Source of the DNA: Dendrocalamus latiflorus
Taxonomy: Eukaryota > Streptophyta > Magnoliopsida > Poales > Poaceae
Assembly (NCBI GenBank): GCA_017311315.1
Contig: CM029638.1
Coordinates: 4,671,783 to 4,735,782 of the forward strand
Direction of reading: 5' to 3'
Length of the DNA stretch: 64,000 nucleotides
Every line of letters starts with the position of its first letter. Within the stretch, counting starts at the first letter, position 1. Below, one piece after another: positions 44,812 through 56,828 of this stretch. The notes beneath the pieces were generated by a model. It saw only the letters and a list, made by a program, of their open reading frames with translations, made no database searches and was not told where the DNA came from. A program made the translations under genes and the position numbers.

Positions 44812-45057
44812 GAGTAAAGTCCATTACCGGTCCTTAAATTTTTTATACTGTGTCATCCCGGTCCATAGACTTTCAAAGTGTGTCATCCCGGTCCACAGCA
44901 TAAAAAGTTTAAGGACCGGGATGACACAGCCAAGACCCGTAACGGGCTAATTTTGAGACCAAAAGAGTGTTTAGGCACCGGGATGACACACTTTGAAAGT
45001 CTATGGACCGAGATGACACAGCATAAAAAGTTTAAAGACCGGTAATGGACTTTACTC
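44812..45057. mobile_element. Mutator-like foldback MITE, 246 bp
   Basis: Its inverted arms start GAGTAAAGTCCATTACCGGT, and inner segments GTGTCATCCCGGTCC recur inverted. Exact 9-bp target duplications TTTGTAAAA lie at 44803-44811 and 45058-45066. It is noncoding and could fold into a near-complete stem if transcribed. Confidence 0.85.
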
Positions 45058-45066
45058 TTTGTAAAA

Positions 45067-46360
45067 CGTTTTTAGATGGAAAAATTAATTATGTTCTCTA
45101 GTCTAGACACTAGTCTCCACTAGCCACCTTCTCATAGAATCTGTACAATTCATTGTAGATTTGTAAAAGATGGGCAAACAAACTACCTTAAGTTTATTTT
45201 ATATTAGCGACTATGCTGATTTGACCATGTTGGTTCGATCAAGTCGGTTCGACCACTTGGGCTCAACTACTCTGATATTCGACCACTTGGGCTCGACCGC
45301 TCTGGTTCTTGACCACTTGATATTCGACCACCAATGCACGCAGTAGTTCCGTGATTTTAACGCCGGTAGTTTTGGTCCGCGGTAGTACCGCAGGTTACAC
45401 TGCAGTAGTTTCGATTGTCCTGAGACTGCAGATACTCCACCGGATTTTACAAAACACACTTGCAATCTTTAGTATTATGCATACAAGTTCCAAACATGAT
45501 TTCCAACAAATTGCAAAATACATTTGCATTTGTCATTATCACCAAAATCTTATAATAAAATTTATCATTATCACCAAAATCAACTAAAATAGAGTTTAGT
45601 CTTTCACCCGCGAAGAAGGATAACCTCTTCCCATCCCACTAGCCTAGTGGGGCTGCCTCCATTCCCCGTGGGGGAGAGTGCCCCCGCCCAACCCTTAATG
45701 GGTATTTTTTTGTGAGGGAAATTGCCATTATAGATAGCGGTGTACTGCCCTTTTTATACAAACGCGAATCCGTGCTGCTGCTACTGCTGCAGGGGACAGG
45801 GAGAGCAGCAAGCCGAGCAAAGCGCTGGCCTCACACCCACAGGCCACTGTCCTGCACTGCATGGTTGGAATGCAAGAATTTTACGAGGAATCGTGCAAAT
45901 GCTTCGTGGTTCTTATGACGTCGAACTTTATCTTCCAAACGGAACGCAACATTTACGGTGTTAGTGCCACAATTCTCTTCTTCCTTGTGGCGCGTGGAAA
46001 CACATACACTATGATGTCGGTTTTTTAATCAATTTTTAGTTTTAACTCCTATCAACCAGTATTATTTATCAGACTTATTAGTCACAACTAAAAACCATCG
46101 ATCACGGCACAAAACCACGAGCCTATATTCAACCCAATTCTTGCAGTATACTAGGCACGTCTAAACATGTACTTTGAAGATTGCACTACCTGCTTTTTTT
46201 TTCATGTAATAGTAGTTTTTTAAGGGACATGTAGATGTAGTGATGGTGGTTTAGGTGCTAATTGAGGTGCAACTGAAGTTAAACACAAAACAGAACTTGC
46301 TAGAAAGTTACGGTGGGCTTGCCTTCCAGAGTGCCACACGGCCCAAAAATAATGGGCCGA
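45067..46360. other. Intergenic; short GACCACTTGG repeats, no gene
   Basis: Bases 45230-45330 repeat TTCGACCACTTGGGCTC and TGATATTCGACCAC in a minisatellite-like way. ORFs at 45712-45964 have no recognisable features. Confidence 0.35.
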
Positions 46361-46450
46361 GAAATCCCTGAGCTAACGGCCTACTTACCGCTAGATTCAC
46401 AGCCTCCATTCCAGGCCCATGAAAAAGCCCAACTCGAGCCCAGCTATAAA
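46360..46450 (+). promoter_or_regulatory. Epsilon-COP promoter: GGCCCA motifs and TATA box
   Basis: TGGGCC or GGCCCA motifs occur at about 46342, 46354 and 46414, and CTATAAATAC at 46442-46451. The TATA box is about 195 bases before the start codon, which leaves a long leader. Confidence 0.5.
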
Positions 46451-46636
46451 TACGCCCTCATTCTAACTCGAAGCACAATCTTAAAAAATAAATAAAAACT
46501 AACTCGAAGCACCACCAAACCAACTAACCAAGAGACCGAACAGGCCAAGGCGAGAGCACCCTCTCGAGAGATCTCCCACTCGTCGCCGCCGAATCGCGTC
46601 CGCCCCCGTCAACGGCGTCGAGCACCGCTGCCACCG

Positions 46637-49600
46637 ATGGCCTCCCCCGACCTGCTCTTCAACCTGCGCAACCTCTTCTACCTCGGCGCCTACCAGGCCG
46701 CCATCAACAACAGCGACGTCCCGGGCCTCGACGCCGACGCCGCCGCCGAGCGCGACGCCATTGTCTTCCGCTCCTACATCGCCCTCGGATCCTACCAGGT
46801 AAGAGCACCTATCCGCGACCCGCCGTGATTCGGGGCGGCGTTTTGGCTGGCTCTGATCCGTGCGTTTGCTTGTGGCTCCTCGCAGCTGGTGATCAACGAG
46901 ATCGACTCGTCCGCGGCCACGTCGCTGCAGGCGGTGAAGCTGCTCGCGCTGTACCTCTCCGGCGATAAGGTTAGCGCGCTGGATCTGATCTATCGATTGT
47001 GTTATGACCCCGCTTTTGGTCTGTGGATTTGGATCTGGGGTTGTTGCGGTGTGGTTTGCTGTCATTTAAGGGTCAGATCTGTCAGTTTACATTGAGCGAT
47101 GTGGTCCGGGTTTAGATCCAATGCATCGTTTTGCATTCCGAGAGGCTGGGGACTGACGAGTCTCTTGATCCTTGTTAGTCAATACCATTTATACTGAATT
47201 ACATGCTGTTTAGTGTCTGAAACCGTTAACAGTAGCTCAATTGCACAATGGGTGTTGTGACCTTGTGTTTGGGTGTGTCCTGAGAAAGAACGTTTTCCTA
47301 CAGACCTAGGATGCATCAGGGATACCAGCATTCAATAATATATATCAGGTTGGTACTCTGTGCTTGGGGGAAATGCCCTCTCCTCCCCACCCTATCAGAA
47401 CACGGTGTTGAAGACAAGGTACTTATGGGCCATTCATATTGGATTTTGTCTTTGGCTTTTTTGCTTTGGCTTATGAATAGTAACAGTTTATAGAGAGGGA
47501 CACTCGCATGCGATTTGGCCGATATAAATGAAGTCACTATGTAAGGCTATTCTCAAGAACAGTGTGGTTCACAGTTTTATCCATTGTTGGCATGCAGCAC
47601 CATGCATCTGGGCCCACTGATTCTAACTTATTTGGTTGGTGGCGCCAAGTTCTGCTGCAACTGCATCAACAATACCAAAATGGTTTTAATTCTTTAGTTC
47701 TGTTGGTGGCTTGGTGGATTTGGAAGCATAGGAATAGATGTGTTTTTGAGGGGGACTCCCCTAACTCTAGTGTTTTAGTGCAAGAGATTAGAGATGAGGT
47801 AAAATTGTGGTGTGTGGTAGGGGCCAAAGGCCTCAGGCGCTTTTGGCCTTAGCTTAGTTGTGTGGGTGTTCTTTTGGTCGCCTTTTGTATTCCTACCCTT
47901 TGTATGAGTCTCTTTTGACTCCTTTCTTCTTCTTAATATAATGATACGCAGCTCTCCTGCGTGTTCGAGAAAAAAAAAGTGTGTAAGGCTGTAAAAAAAG
48001 CTTGAAGCTCGCGAGCTACTCGAGTTCGGCTCGTTCTAGGCTCGAACTTTAAACGAGCCGAACTCGAACTTGATCTCGAGCTCGCGAGTTTCACCGAGCC
48101 AAGCTTGAATAGTTCGCGAGTCTCGATTCGAGCTTAAATAGTGATATATATTAACTTTTACCGAGCTTACTCTAGTCGAACTCGAGCTCAAGCTTTTCTT
48201 ATTGTTGAAAATTAGTGTATGTTTGAATCATTTTGACTGTTATCGAGTTTACTAAAGCCGAGCTCGAACTCAAAATTTTATAATAAATTATTTTAATTAT
48301 TATTGAGCTTCAACGAGCCGAGTTTGAGCCCAGGTCCAGGCTTGGACCCCAACTCGAGCTTGGCTCAAGCTTCTACCGAGATCGGGCCTAAAAGGCCAAG
48401 CTCGCTCGAGCTCAGCTCGTTTATAGCCCTAACAGTGTGTACTATAATTGACTAGCAGACTCCGTTTGAAAGCTAGGTACGATCGAAAAACCATTTAATG
48501 TAGAAAAGTAATTTTTAGAAACCAATACGAATATGGCCATAATACAACATTGACAATTTAGTAGTACTAACACTTCATGAACATTTTTCGATGTGTTGGT
48601 GTGTTACATATGTTGGACGCATGGCATGCTGCCTGGTAGAATTGTTGGTGCAACCTATGCCAGGACCAATGAGCTCTGATTATATGTGTTGTATAACTTT
48701 GCGAAAGTGTGAGCTGCAGATAATCTGCACCACTTAATTAGAAAACACAAATTTGCTTTGTGTATTGTTGGAGAAATAAAGACACTATTTTAGCTTCGGC
48801 TCTTGATAAAATATCAGGGGACATTGGTAGAAAAACTCATTTCTGAAAAGCATTTGCTTCTTAGCCAAACCAATATTAGATCAGGTAAATATATTGTATG
48901 AGATGTTTTTTACCTTAGGGTATATACTCTTTTCCAAACAAGAAGTAACTACACCTGGCCAATTGATGGTTGGCGAAAACTCATTGTAGTTGTAGATCGG
49001 ACGGCACACTTGTGCATGCATGAATGTGTCTGTGTTTTGCACTTTAAAGGTGCTCCTGTTTAAATCTGTAATATTCCACGATAGCGAAAGCTCAGAAGTA
49101 TCTATCAAGGTTCCAACAAGATGATGGCATGCTCATAATGTATTTCAAAATTTAAACAGCCTGCTTTCGGTGCATGTTGTACTAAAATTTCATTAGTATA
49201 GCTAAAACATGGGTGGTAATTTCTTAGTTTTTCCTATTATTTTTCTTCTCATTCCATACACACTGAAATGCTTATATGTTATTTCTTTGTGCAACTTTGA
49301 AGGAAGGTGCAATCTCCAGTCTCAAGGAATGGTTGAGTGATTCAGCAATAGGAAGCAATCCTGTTTTGCGATTGATCGCTGGAATTATATTTATGCATGA
49401 GCAAGACTACATTGAGGCTCTAAAGCACACACACTCTGGGGGATCTCTGGACCTGTGAGTTTCTTTTTCCCTCTATCTTTAGATGGTTCAGCCTTTCAGT
49501 AGTGAATTCATTGTTGCATAACCATAGATGAGAGTGAGCAGAAGAAAATGCTCTTTGTGAATTTTGATTGCCTCAGGAATGGTGTACAATTGTATTTAGT

Positions 49601-51980
49601 TCCAGTAAGAAAAGTTAATTTTTTTTTGAAAAAGTAAGATATATTGCAGTTTTTGTCACATTAATCGTTACTTCAATGATGTAATTGAACATTCTATTGA
49701 TGCTTGTGTTGCGAGCCTTCCATGACCAGATGCATTTGATGAATATCTTGTTGAATGTGATGGTTTAAAGTTGGAATGTTGGGAGGGAAGACTCATTATT
49801 ATATCTTGGATGTGCTTCGGGTTGCAAGATCATTGACAGATAATTAGATGGTCATATTTTTGGGATGTACTGTGATTGGCAGTCTGTCACATATAGTACC
49901 ACTTCCGAGATTTGTATTTTTTTACACTGCTAATTTATGAATTCATTGTGAACCTTGGTGGTTGGCATATTATGTTTTAGTGTGTCCTACACCCATGAAA
50001 GTAAGTAAGAGTGTTGATGATCTTAATGTCTTGATTGCAGGCATGCATTGAATGTCCAGATCTTCATTAAGATGCATCGTTCAGACTACGCTGAGAAGCA
50101 ATTGAAGATCATGCAACAAATTGATGAAGACCATACACTGACACAACTTGCAAATGCGTGGCTGGACATTGCTGTTGTAAGTAATTTCACAGTCTAACGT
50201 CGTAAAGTACTGAAGTTTTAGCTTTGCATTGGGCTTTGCTGGAAACAGGTGTTCATCATCATTTTAATCTATGGTGCAGGGTGGCTCTAAGATCCATGAA
50301 GCTTACCTCATATTCCAAGATTTTGCTGAAAAATACCCAATGACAGGAATGGTTCTAAATGGCAAGGCAGTTTGCTGTATGCACATGGGGAATTTTGAGG
50401 AGGCTGAGACTCTATTGCTTGAAGCATTGAACAAGGTTAGCATTGGTGACCCCCATTTCAATGAAAGAAGCAATAAAACATGTGAAGTTTGGTATTTTAT
50501 TTGACACACGCAAGGATGTAATGATCAATACAAGGTACTCAACACCTGTTTTTATTCTTGTAGGACGCAAAAGATCCAGAAACTCTTGCCAATCTTATTG
50601 TATGCAATCTCCACCTTGGCAAGCCATCATCACGATTCCTCAGGTACAAAGTGTAACCCAATTATACAGTTTCTACTCCTGTGCTGCTGTTTTTTAGTTC
50701 ATTGGTGTAGTACAGTGGTATTGTCATGATGTGTCAAGTGAGCTTTCCTTGTGGATTCTAGCTAATTTGGTAGATACATGCCAAATTGATTTTAGAAAAT
50801 ATTTGTTAACGAATCCATATGGATTGCACATATACACTCTTCAATATGTACCAAGGGGAACAATTATTAGCAGATGCTATTTAAAAAAATAAATTACTTG
50901 TTTCCACCTACTTGATGCTATTTAAAAAATAAATTACTTGTTGCCACCTATGTTTTAAGCTTAACGTTAAAGAGGCCTAAACTTTCAAGATTAGCAGTTA
51001 AATAGTTGAATTGAAAATGCAAAAGGCATCAGAAATTAGCATTCTGGTCCAAATATCTAGTGTGCAAAAAGCTGCCACCTTGGAGCAGTATTTTTTAATT
51101 TGTTCTCACTTGTCAGCTTTGTAACAGTAGCCACTCAATTATTTTAGTCAAGTGCTAGCAATTGTACGATTGGCCCAGCTATTTAAGAAACATGGACTGT
51201 ACTCTTGTCAATTGGTTGATCTCGGATGTTGTAAGACTTGCCAGGAATAGGACCACAGTCAGATTGTCATGAGATGCTTTTCCCATTTGAACTAGCGAAT
51301 CGTTTTCTCTTATTCTGGTGGATGAATTTGTCTGTTCTAGTTTTGTGCAGAGCAGCTATGTTTTTTGGCCTCTGATCCTGATTTTGCATATCTTGGATTA
51401 ACATGTTTTAGCCACTTGTTCCTGATCTGATATATCCTGACGAGGTTTCCCCAGCAACTTGAAACTGACCTATATTGGCTGTGTTCAACAGTCCAACTGT
51501 TCCACACGGTTTCCAGGAAATTGCTCTGCTTGTTTTAGATGCTTGGTATCTAGTATGAAAAGAAGTGGTAGGCTATCATGCTAAGATCTCCTACCCATCT
51601 TTGATTTCAAAGGGATGTTTATAAATCACTTAGGAACATCCTAAACTTTTTTAAAAAGTCAATTGATGGCTGGTGATATATGTTTGACTGGTGTTAATAG
51701 TTGAGAGGAACATCAAGGCTAATAACCTAACAATCGATCTTATGAAAACGCTGACAATAAACCATAGAACATCTACCTTGTTTTGTTTCATTGTTTAGCA
51801 CCTGATCGTTGATTGACAGTGTTTACTATTTTGACGAATTAAAACAACTGTATCTTGCTTCTAACTTTGTTTAACTGCTTCTGCAGCCAGCTGAAACTAT
51901 CGCATCCTGATCACGTGCTAGTTAAGCGTGCCGCATCGGCCGAAGATAACTTTGAGAGGGCCCTCCAAGCCGTCGCCTGA
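46637..51980 (+). CDS. COPE: Coatomer subunit epsilon (epsilon-COP), 7 exons
   Basis: Exons: 46637-46798, 46886-46969, 49303-49454, 50041-50176, 50280-50435, 50564-50643 and 51887-51980, encoding 287 residues, the usual length. Epsilon-COP is part of the COPI coat that returns cargo from Golgi to ER and stabilises alpha-COP. The N-terminus MASPDLLFNLRNLFYLGAYQ and the TPR-like helical repeats (LIAGIIFMHEQDYIEALKH, NVQIFIKMHRSDYAEKQLK, HEAYLIFQDFAEKY, LNGKAVCCMHMGNFEEAETL) are diagnostic. The end is HPDHVLVKRASAAEDNFERA. All junctions keep phase and no stop interrupts. Intron 2 (46970-49302) is large because it holds nested transposons; intron 6 is 1.2 kb. Confidence 0.95.
47549..47981 (+). 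mobile_element. 5'-truncated L1-type LINE with poly(A), nested
   Basis: The translated part at 47697-47849 reads LVLLVAWWIWKHRNRCVFEG and continues with SVLVQEIRDEVKLWC, the C-terminal end of plant L1 ORF2. Then come a 3' UTR, AATATAATGATACGCAGCTC and a poly(A) run at 47970-47978. TGTAAGGCT flanks it at 47540-47548 and 47982-47990 (13 bases with two mismatches if extended leftward). It inserted into the first bases of the CTCGAG-rich element. Confidence 0.8.
47986..48433. mobile_element. CTCGAG-rich hAT-like non-autonomous element, nested
   Basis: The ends AGGCTGTAAA and TTTATAGCCCTAAC are inverted. AGTGTGTA follows on the right (48434-48441) and matches the sequence before the left end (ACTATGTA/AGTGTGTA), fitting an 8-bp hAT-type duplication. 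The body shares words with 37205-37705. The left few bases also occur before the LINE, showing that the LINE landed inside it. Confidence 0.6.
48546..49302 (+). other. Remainder of epsilon-COP intron 2
   Basis: AT-rich intron sequence with no recognised element. An antisense ORF at 48881-49108 is not supported. Confidence 0.4.
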
Positions 51981-52483
51981 ACTCAGTCCGCCAAAACCCC
52001 TGCCAGATTGCAGATAGCGCATTGATCCCGTGTTCCATTTTGAGTGCCTTAACACAGTGAAGTATGTTGGTTTTGCTTATCAATTTTACTCGATGGTGGT
52101 AATACTACTCGGCCAATCCTGTACTCTCAAGACATCTGCTGTATAAAAAAATATGTAGAATCGTGAATGGTGAAATTTGTCGTCAAACATGGACATTCTG
52201 TTATGTTCTGCTGGATTAGCACATTGTCGATTCTTGCTGCGAGCGACGTTCTTCGAATCATGTAAACGACTCGCTTGTGCGCTGTGCTGGACCTCTCGCT
52301 GATTTCCCGTGCTAGCAGTTTGGCATGCCTGGATTTTTACGTTTTGTGATGGTAGTATGCTTATGCATGCGCGTAGGCCAGCTCATGTTTGTCTGCCGGA
52401 CGTATGTCGCTGGAGAAACAGCCCCGTAATGTCACTTGAGAGTATCGCTTGAAAGAGGAAATGTTTGGCCATCGGCTTATTGG

Positions 52484-52665
52484 GTTTTTCGGTTTTTAAA
52501 CGGAATATTTTTTAGATATAGTCTATTAATTAATTATAGCATATATTATACTGACTTTATTTATATCGGCAAAACCATACGGAAGTTCCTGTTACTCTGT
52601 GATTTTTTGCACGAACAGCCTAAAAGTTAAAAACCGTAGTCAAAAACTGTAGCAAAAAAGAACAG
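52484..52665. repeat. Family A MITE copy
   Basis: It contains TTAATTATAGCATATATTAT, ACTGACTTTATTTATATCGG, GTTACTCTGTGATTTTTTGC and ACGAACAGCCTAAAAGTTAA. It sits about 500 bases beyond the epsilon-COP stop. Confidence 0.6.
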
Positions 52666-53157
52666 ACGCACCATGCATGCTTGGTATTTAGTCATGCATG
52701 GTATTTAGTAAACAGATCGGTGCTGCTACTCCTGAGCGAGTAGCAAGCATAAGCGATTGTCAGATCAAGCATACAGTGCTTTCTCGACTTGGGCTACAAG
52801 TTGGCTATTTGGCATTTGGCGATCGGCAAGCGATAACACAATTTATTAAGCCCCTTCGATTAAGAAGCCCGTCTAAAGCATGCAGTTCATTGGGCAACCT
52901 GCACCGTAATATAAAAATCCATCATCAGATGCAGTTCATTGCTGCATCGTGTCAATAAAAATATCTCGTATTTTTCTACACTACAAATAATGTTAATATT
53001 TCCTAAAGAAATGAGTTGGATCGATGGCACTCCTACATGGCAGTAGGAATGTAGGATATGGGATCCATTTGCCACTTTGCAGAACAAGATGAGCAACATC
53101 CAAGCATACCCTCCGAAAAAAGAAATCTCCACTTGTCCAAGCTCCATACCCCTCAAT

Positions 53158-53390
53158 GGGTATTGATAAATGTCATCTGGATATTTTCTTTCTAACTATC
53201 ATCTAGATTTGTAACTGTTAGATTAGAGATCTAATGGTCACGAATTCTCCCACCCCCTCCAAAAAAAATATCTCCCCCTCCAAAAAAATCTCCCCCCTAA
53301 AAAAAAGAGGCCGTTGGATCTCTAATCCAACAGTCCGAAATTTAGATGATTATTAGGAAGAAAATATGCGGGTGATACCTATACACACCC
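53158..53390. mobile_element. Foldback element with ~80-bp arms
   Basis: The left arm GGGTATTGATAAATGTCATC...TAACTGTTAGATTAGAGATC pairs with the right arm ATCTCTAATCCAACAGTCCG...GGGTGATACCTATAC. Between the arms are three CCCCCTCCAAAAAAA-like blocks. The flanks ACCCCTCAA and ACCCCAACG are only partly alike, so the target duplication is uncertain. The outer ends resemble those of the element at 56829. Confidence 0.6.
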
Positions 53391-53898
53391 CAACGCAATT
53401 CCTCTTCTTCCCATTTTTGTTATAGACAAACTTTATTTTCTTTCCCATCAACTTAAAGAAGCCATGCACTCTTCTTTTTTAAGGGGAAAAATGAATTTGC
53501 TACCAATGCATGCATACTGAACCACAACACCTTTGTGATTTAATAGAAAGTCGACAGGATTCGTCAACCCTGTATACATCTGCTTTCCAGAAAAAACAAA
53601 ACATGCATACATGTGAAACTTCAAATACATTGCACACACTTTATTCATAAATCTTCCAAATTACTACAAATCCAAAGACCACAACTCACACTTATATAAG
53701 CGCGGTACAGTATCTGATAACAATTACACAACCCATTTCACAGCTCCAATCCACAAGTCAGAGCTCATGTATAGTCTACACATGTGATATGTATGTATAA
53801 CCAGAGATGCAAGACTCATGTAATTAAGTACTTACTTTGATAGCTTAATCCGTACGTGCACGCATGCATGCAGATGCAGGTGCTACTAATTAACGAAC

Positions 53899-54372
53899 TT
53901 AAGGGCACTGGAAGCTGGAGGACACGTGCTTGCCGCAGTCGTTGACAAGCACCTCGATGGCGATGGGCAGCACGAGGCTGATGCTGAGCACCTTGGCCTT
54001 GATGGTGGTGCAGAGGCAGAGCGCGGCGTCGAGGTCGGCGACGCCGGACAGCAGCGGGCAGCACGCCTCTTTGGCGCTGGTCCCGACCACCGCGTGCACC
54101 AGGCCGTTGAGCACATCCACGCACGCCAGCAGCTTCAGCGTGTTGATCGGGCACTTGCCAGTCGGCGACGGCGTGTACGGCGGGGTCGACGGCGTGGGCG
54201 TGGCCGGCGGCGGCGGGCAGGGCACGGACGACGGCGGGGGCTTCACCTTCGGGGGCGGCGGGGGAGGCTTCGGCTTCGGGCAGGAGGGGCAGGCCGCGGC
54301 CGGCACGAGCTGGGCAATCAGGGAGAGTGCCAGGAGCAGGAGCGGCACAATGCGGTGGTTCTTGGCGGCCAT
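53899..54372 (-). CDS. Hybrid proline-rich protein with 8-cysteine (LTP-like) domain
   Basis: A single exon encodes 157 residues. The signal peptide is MAAKNHRIVPLLLLALSLIA, then QLVPAAA, cleaved near residue 27. Then comes a Pro/Lys-rich stretch (CPKPKPPPPPPKVKPPPS, PPATPTPSTPPYTPSP) to about residue 71. The C-terminal 8CM domain has the pattern C, C, CC, CLC, C, C: CPINTLKLLACVDVL, KEACCPLLSGVADLDAALCL, CTTIKAK, NDCGKHVSSSFQC. This is the pEARLI1/RCc3 type of extracellular wall protein, often root- or stress-expressed; the exact role is unknown. The frame on the opposite strand (231 codons) is a GC shadow. It is intact. Confidence 0.92.
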   Translation of the reverse strand: MAAKNHRIVPLLLLALSLIAQLVPAAACPSCPKPKPPPPPPKVKPPPSSVPCPPPPATPTPSTPPYTPSPTGKCPINTLKLLACVDVLNGLVHAVVGTSAKEACCPLLSGVADLDAALCLCTTIKAKVLSISLVLPIAIEVLVNDCGKHVSSSFQCP

Positions 54373-54450
54373 GGCGGCTCTTCGACTAGCTTCTTTTCGC
54401 TCTTGGCTAGACTTAGCTGGTGCGGGGGAAGTGGAAGAACGGGGAGTGCT

Positions 54451-54460
54451 CTTATATAGG
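54451..54460 (-). promoter_or_regulatory. TATA box of the hybrid proline-rich protein gene
   Basis: On the minus strand CCTATATAAG lies about 80 bases upstream of the ATG at 54372, followed by AGCACTCCCCG. The distance and sequence are standard for a TATA promoter with a short leader. Confidence 0.65.
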
Positions 54461-54469
54461 CGTACGCGA

Positions 54470-55550
54470 GGACGTCAAGTGATGGCGTCTTGGTGTAATG
54501 TCTCGGTGGCCAAGGTTGTGGTTGGCGTCGAGCTGGCCTGCTTCTTCGAGGAAGTCATGGCGCGCGGCATAATAGAGTTGCGCGTGCGTGCATGTGAAGA
54601 TGTGGAGCCTGCGTGTCGCGGTTAAATCGATAGCCGGAGCCAGTTTTTGACTGTCGCTCGCTACTTGTTCTGTTGTTGTTTTTGAGCAAGCATGTCTTCC
54701 TTAATGCGGTAATTTTGAGACATAGTACGGTAGCCAGAAGAGTACAGGTTGGAGGAGGAAAGAAACATCTCCGCAGGAAGAGGGAAGCAAACAGAGCAGA
54801 TAATCTTGGTTCGTCCAACCAACTAAAGGCTTACAGAGTAAATACGAAAAAAAGAAATAGATATTCAATGCTATCTGTGTCCGACTCTAAAAAAACAAAA
54901 ATAGGATACATGTTAGGAGATATTTATCTGTATCTGCTTCGGTTGCACTCCTATCCAGGAGACCTAGACATCTAGTAAGTACCTCACCCAGTCTAGCTAT
55001 ATACTCCCTTTGATCCTAAATATAGATCATTTTAGAATATGTGCAGATCAAACATTTTAAAGTTTGACTAAAAATTTACCAAGATTGACAACATGAAATT
55101 AATATTACTATATCTATCATTACATATCTTTTATAATGTATAATTATTTTTTATTTGAAATAAATATATTTACATAAAAATTAATGGTCAAAGTATTATC
55201 TTGGAGTGTGTGTCAATATTCAAAATGACTTACATTCAGAACAAGAGGAAGTATGTTCTACAAGACAACATGCTCCACAAATCAATTACACATTTACACT
55301 GTGGAAAAAATTGCCTAGTTATAGTTTGGGAATTGCCTAATCAACTTGTACTACCAGCAGGTTCTCCGTTCTTCTTTCTGACATGCACCATGCATAATGC
55401 ATGGGCCCTAACTCCATTGGCACTGTCTTCAGATATTTAGAGGACCAGCACCTAGCTAGGTGGGCAAGACAGTGTGTCTTCTTATATCATTTCATTCATT
55501 CAGTCATCTATACCACAGTACAAATCTAGAGGCCGATACGAAGCTTCTTC

Positions 55551-55555
<5 letters not shown>
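54470..55555. other. Intergenic; no gene supported
   Basis: ORFs on both strands (for example 54555-54818) have no recognisable domain. AT-rich sequence at 55010-55200 (ACTCCCTTTGATCCTAAATA, TTTTAGAATATGTGCAG, TTGACTAAAAATTTACC) resembles the Stowaway-type CTCCCT-ended MITE class, with an end near 55006. Confidence 0.4.
55006..55256. mobile_element. Probable Stowaway-type MITE
   Basis: The left end CTCCCTTTGATCCTAAATATAG (20 bases of it: CTCCCTTTGATCCTAAATAT) matches the well-known Stowaway terminus CTCCCTCCGTCCCAAAATA. The right side, CTTACATTCAGAACAAGAGGAAGTA, is a weaker inverted match to the usual GGACGGAGGGAGTA end. TA flanks are present. Confidence 0.6.

Positions 55556-55622
<67 letters not shown>
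55556..55622. repeat. (GA)33 microsatellite
   Basis: About 67 bases of uninterrupted GA. It produces spurious ORFs of Glu-Arg or Leu-Ser on the two strands. Confidence 0.95.
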
Positions 55623-55624
<2 letters not shown>

Positions 55625-56828
55625 CTACCTCTAGCTCCCGTGCGCCGAAGGGTGCACATCTCCACAACTGAATCCATCACAGTTTGGACTTTTAGATGCA
55701 AGTGGAAGATCCATTGATCAATACATCTCTGCCCTCCGCGTACGAGTACACTAGGCCGTAGACTCAATCGCTCAATTATCAAATACGTATATTTCTGTTA
55801 AAAAAAACACGCGATTGTACGAGAGATCGATCGACGATGGACAGGGAGGTGATGGCCCGGCGGGCCGGTCTCTTCCAAGAAAGGCCACATCAAGCATTAG
55901 AAGCCCCTTGGTAGGGCGTGGCGCGCGGTTTGGCGCCTTCCCGTGCCGACACCATACATAGCTGTCTGTCATCTATCTCCTGCTCGATCTCTTTAGTTTT
56001 CCACCACCATTAATCTCCTAGTTTGAATTTGAACAATGCATGCATATATATGGGCTTCAATTTGTGATCCTCCTCATTCAACTCGTGCCATCTTTGCACG
56101 CCACAAGAGACCTTCCGTTCCTCTCTTACATTGATAGCTGGTAGTGGCGGAGCTTCAACAAAAAATAGAGGGGGCCAAGCTACTGAATTGTATATATTAG
56201 TCATTTGTTAGGAAAGGCAAACAGTGTCTACATAGAGTAAAACATCCATACATCATCAAGGATTTCAAAGAAAAATATATACATCATCAAGTATTTTTCA
56301 TTGGCGCTGGTCCGTTGTGCGACACAAATCGAGTCTCCCTTCCTGTCTCCAGACTTGCAGTTGATCTCTGGCTTTAGTTGCTTTCCTTTCAGAAATCTAT
56401 GTTGACCTACTGGTACTTATTTTCCACTAGTAGAAATGTGGAAAACTAGCGGTACCAGCCCTGTTTGGAAGGGAGGGCTGCTAGAAGCTTTGCACTCACC
56501 TGTGTTTTCACTGTTTCAACCCATGATTAACTAGTACAACCGGTGTGACATCCATGTCTTATAGGGAAAGGCCATGGCACAAATCTAACTAATTATTGCT
56601 GCATGTCATCTACATATGTAACTGAAGTTGAATTTGTATCTCGAGATTGCACGAAATATGAGGGCAGCCGGCCAAATCAATCACCGATCAGATGAATCTC
56701 TTACTGTATTATGTATCCTCTGAGATACACATGTGTGGATCTCTGAGTTAAAAATATGGCAAATTCGACGGCAGATGAGATTGAGGATATCCCTTAGAGT
56801 TAAAAATCCACATGAGCGCACACTAGAA
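55623..56828. other. Intergenic; no gene supported
   Basis: Short ORFs only, with a GC-richer patch at 55840-55960. Nothing recognisable. Confidence 0.3.

Larger units (their letters stand above)
47428..48545. mobile_element. Family A MITE interrupted by two nested insertions (epsilon-COP intron 2)
   Basis: The left half at 47428-47543 (GCCATTCATATTGGATTTTG, ACTCGCATGCGATTTGGCCG, TATAAATGAAGTCACTATGT) and the right half at 48434-48545 (GTACTATAATTGACTAGCAG, ACTCCGTTTGAAAGC) are the two parts of one family A copy. The break falls exactly at the conserved site GTACAGTATGTACTATAAT. The insert is the CTCGAG-rich element, itself split by a LINE. Confidence 0.7.

Noticed and set aside
46499..47065. 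188-codon minus-strand ORF
   Set aside because: It is antisense to epsilon-COP exons 1 and 2, with GC-driven openness.
53926..54625. 177- and 231-codon ORFs on the + strand
   Set aside because: They are antisense shadows of the proline-rich 8-cysteine protein gene; Gly-rich runs mirror its Pro codons.
55460..55782. ORFs with Arg-Glu or Leu-Ser repeats
   Set aside because: They are translations of the (GA)n microsatellite.
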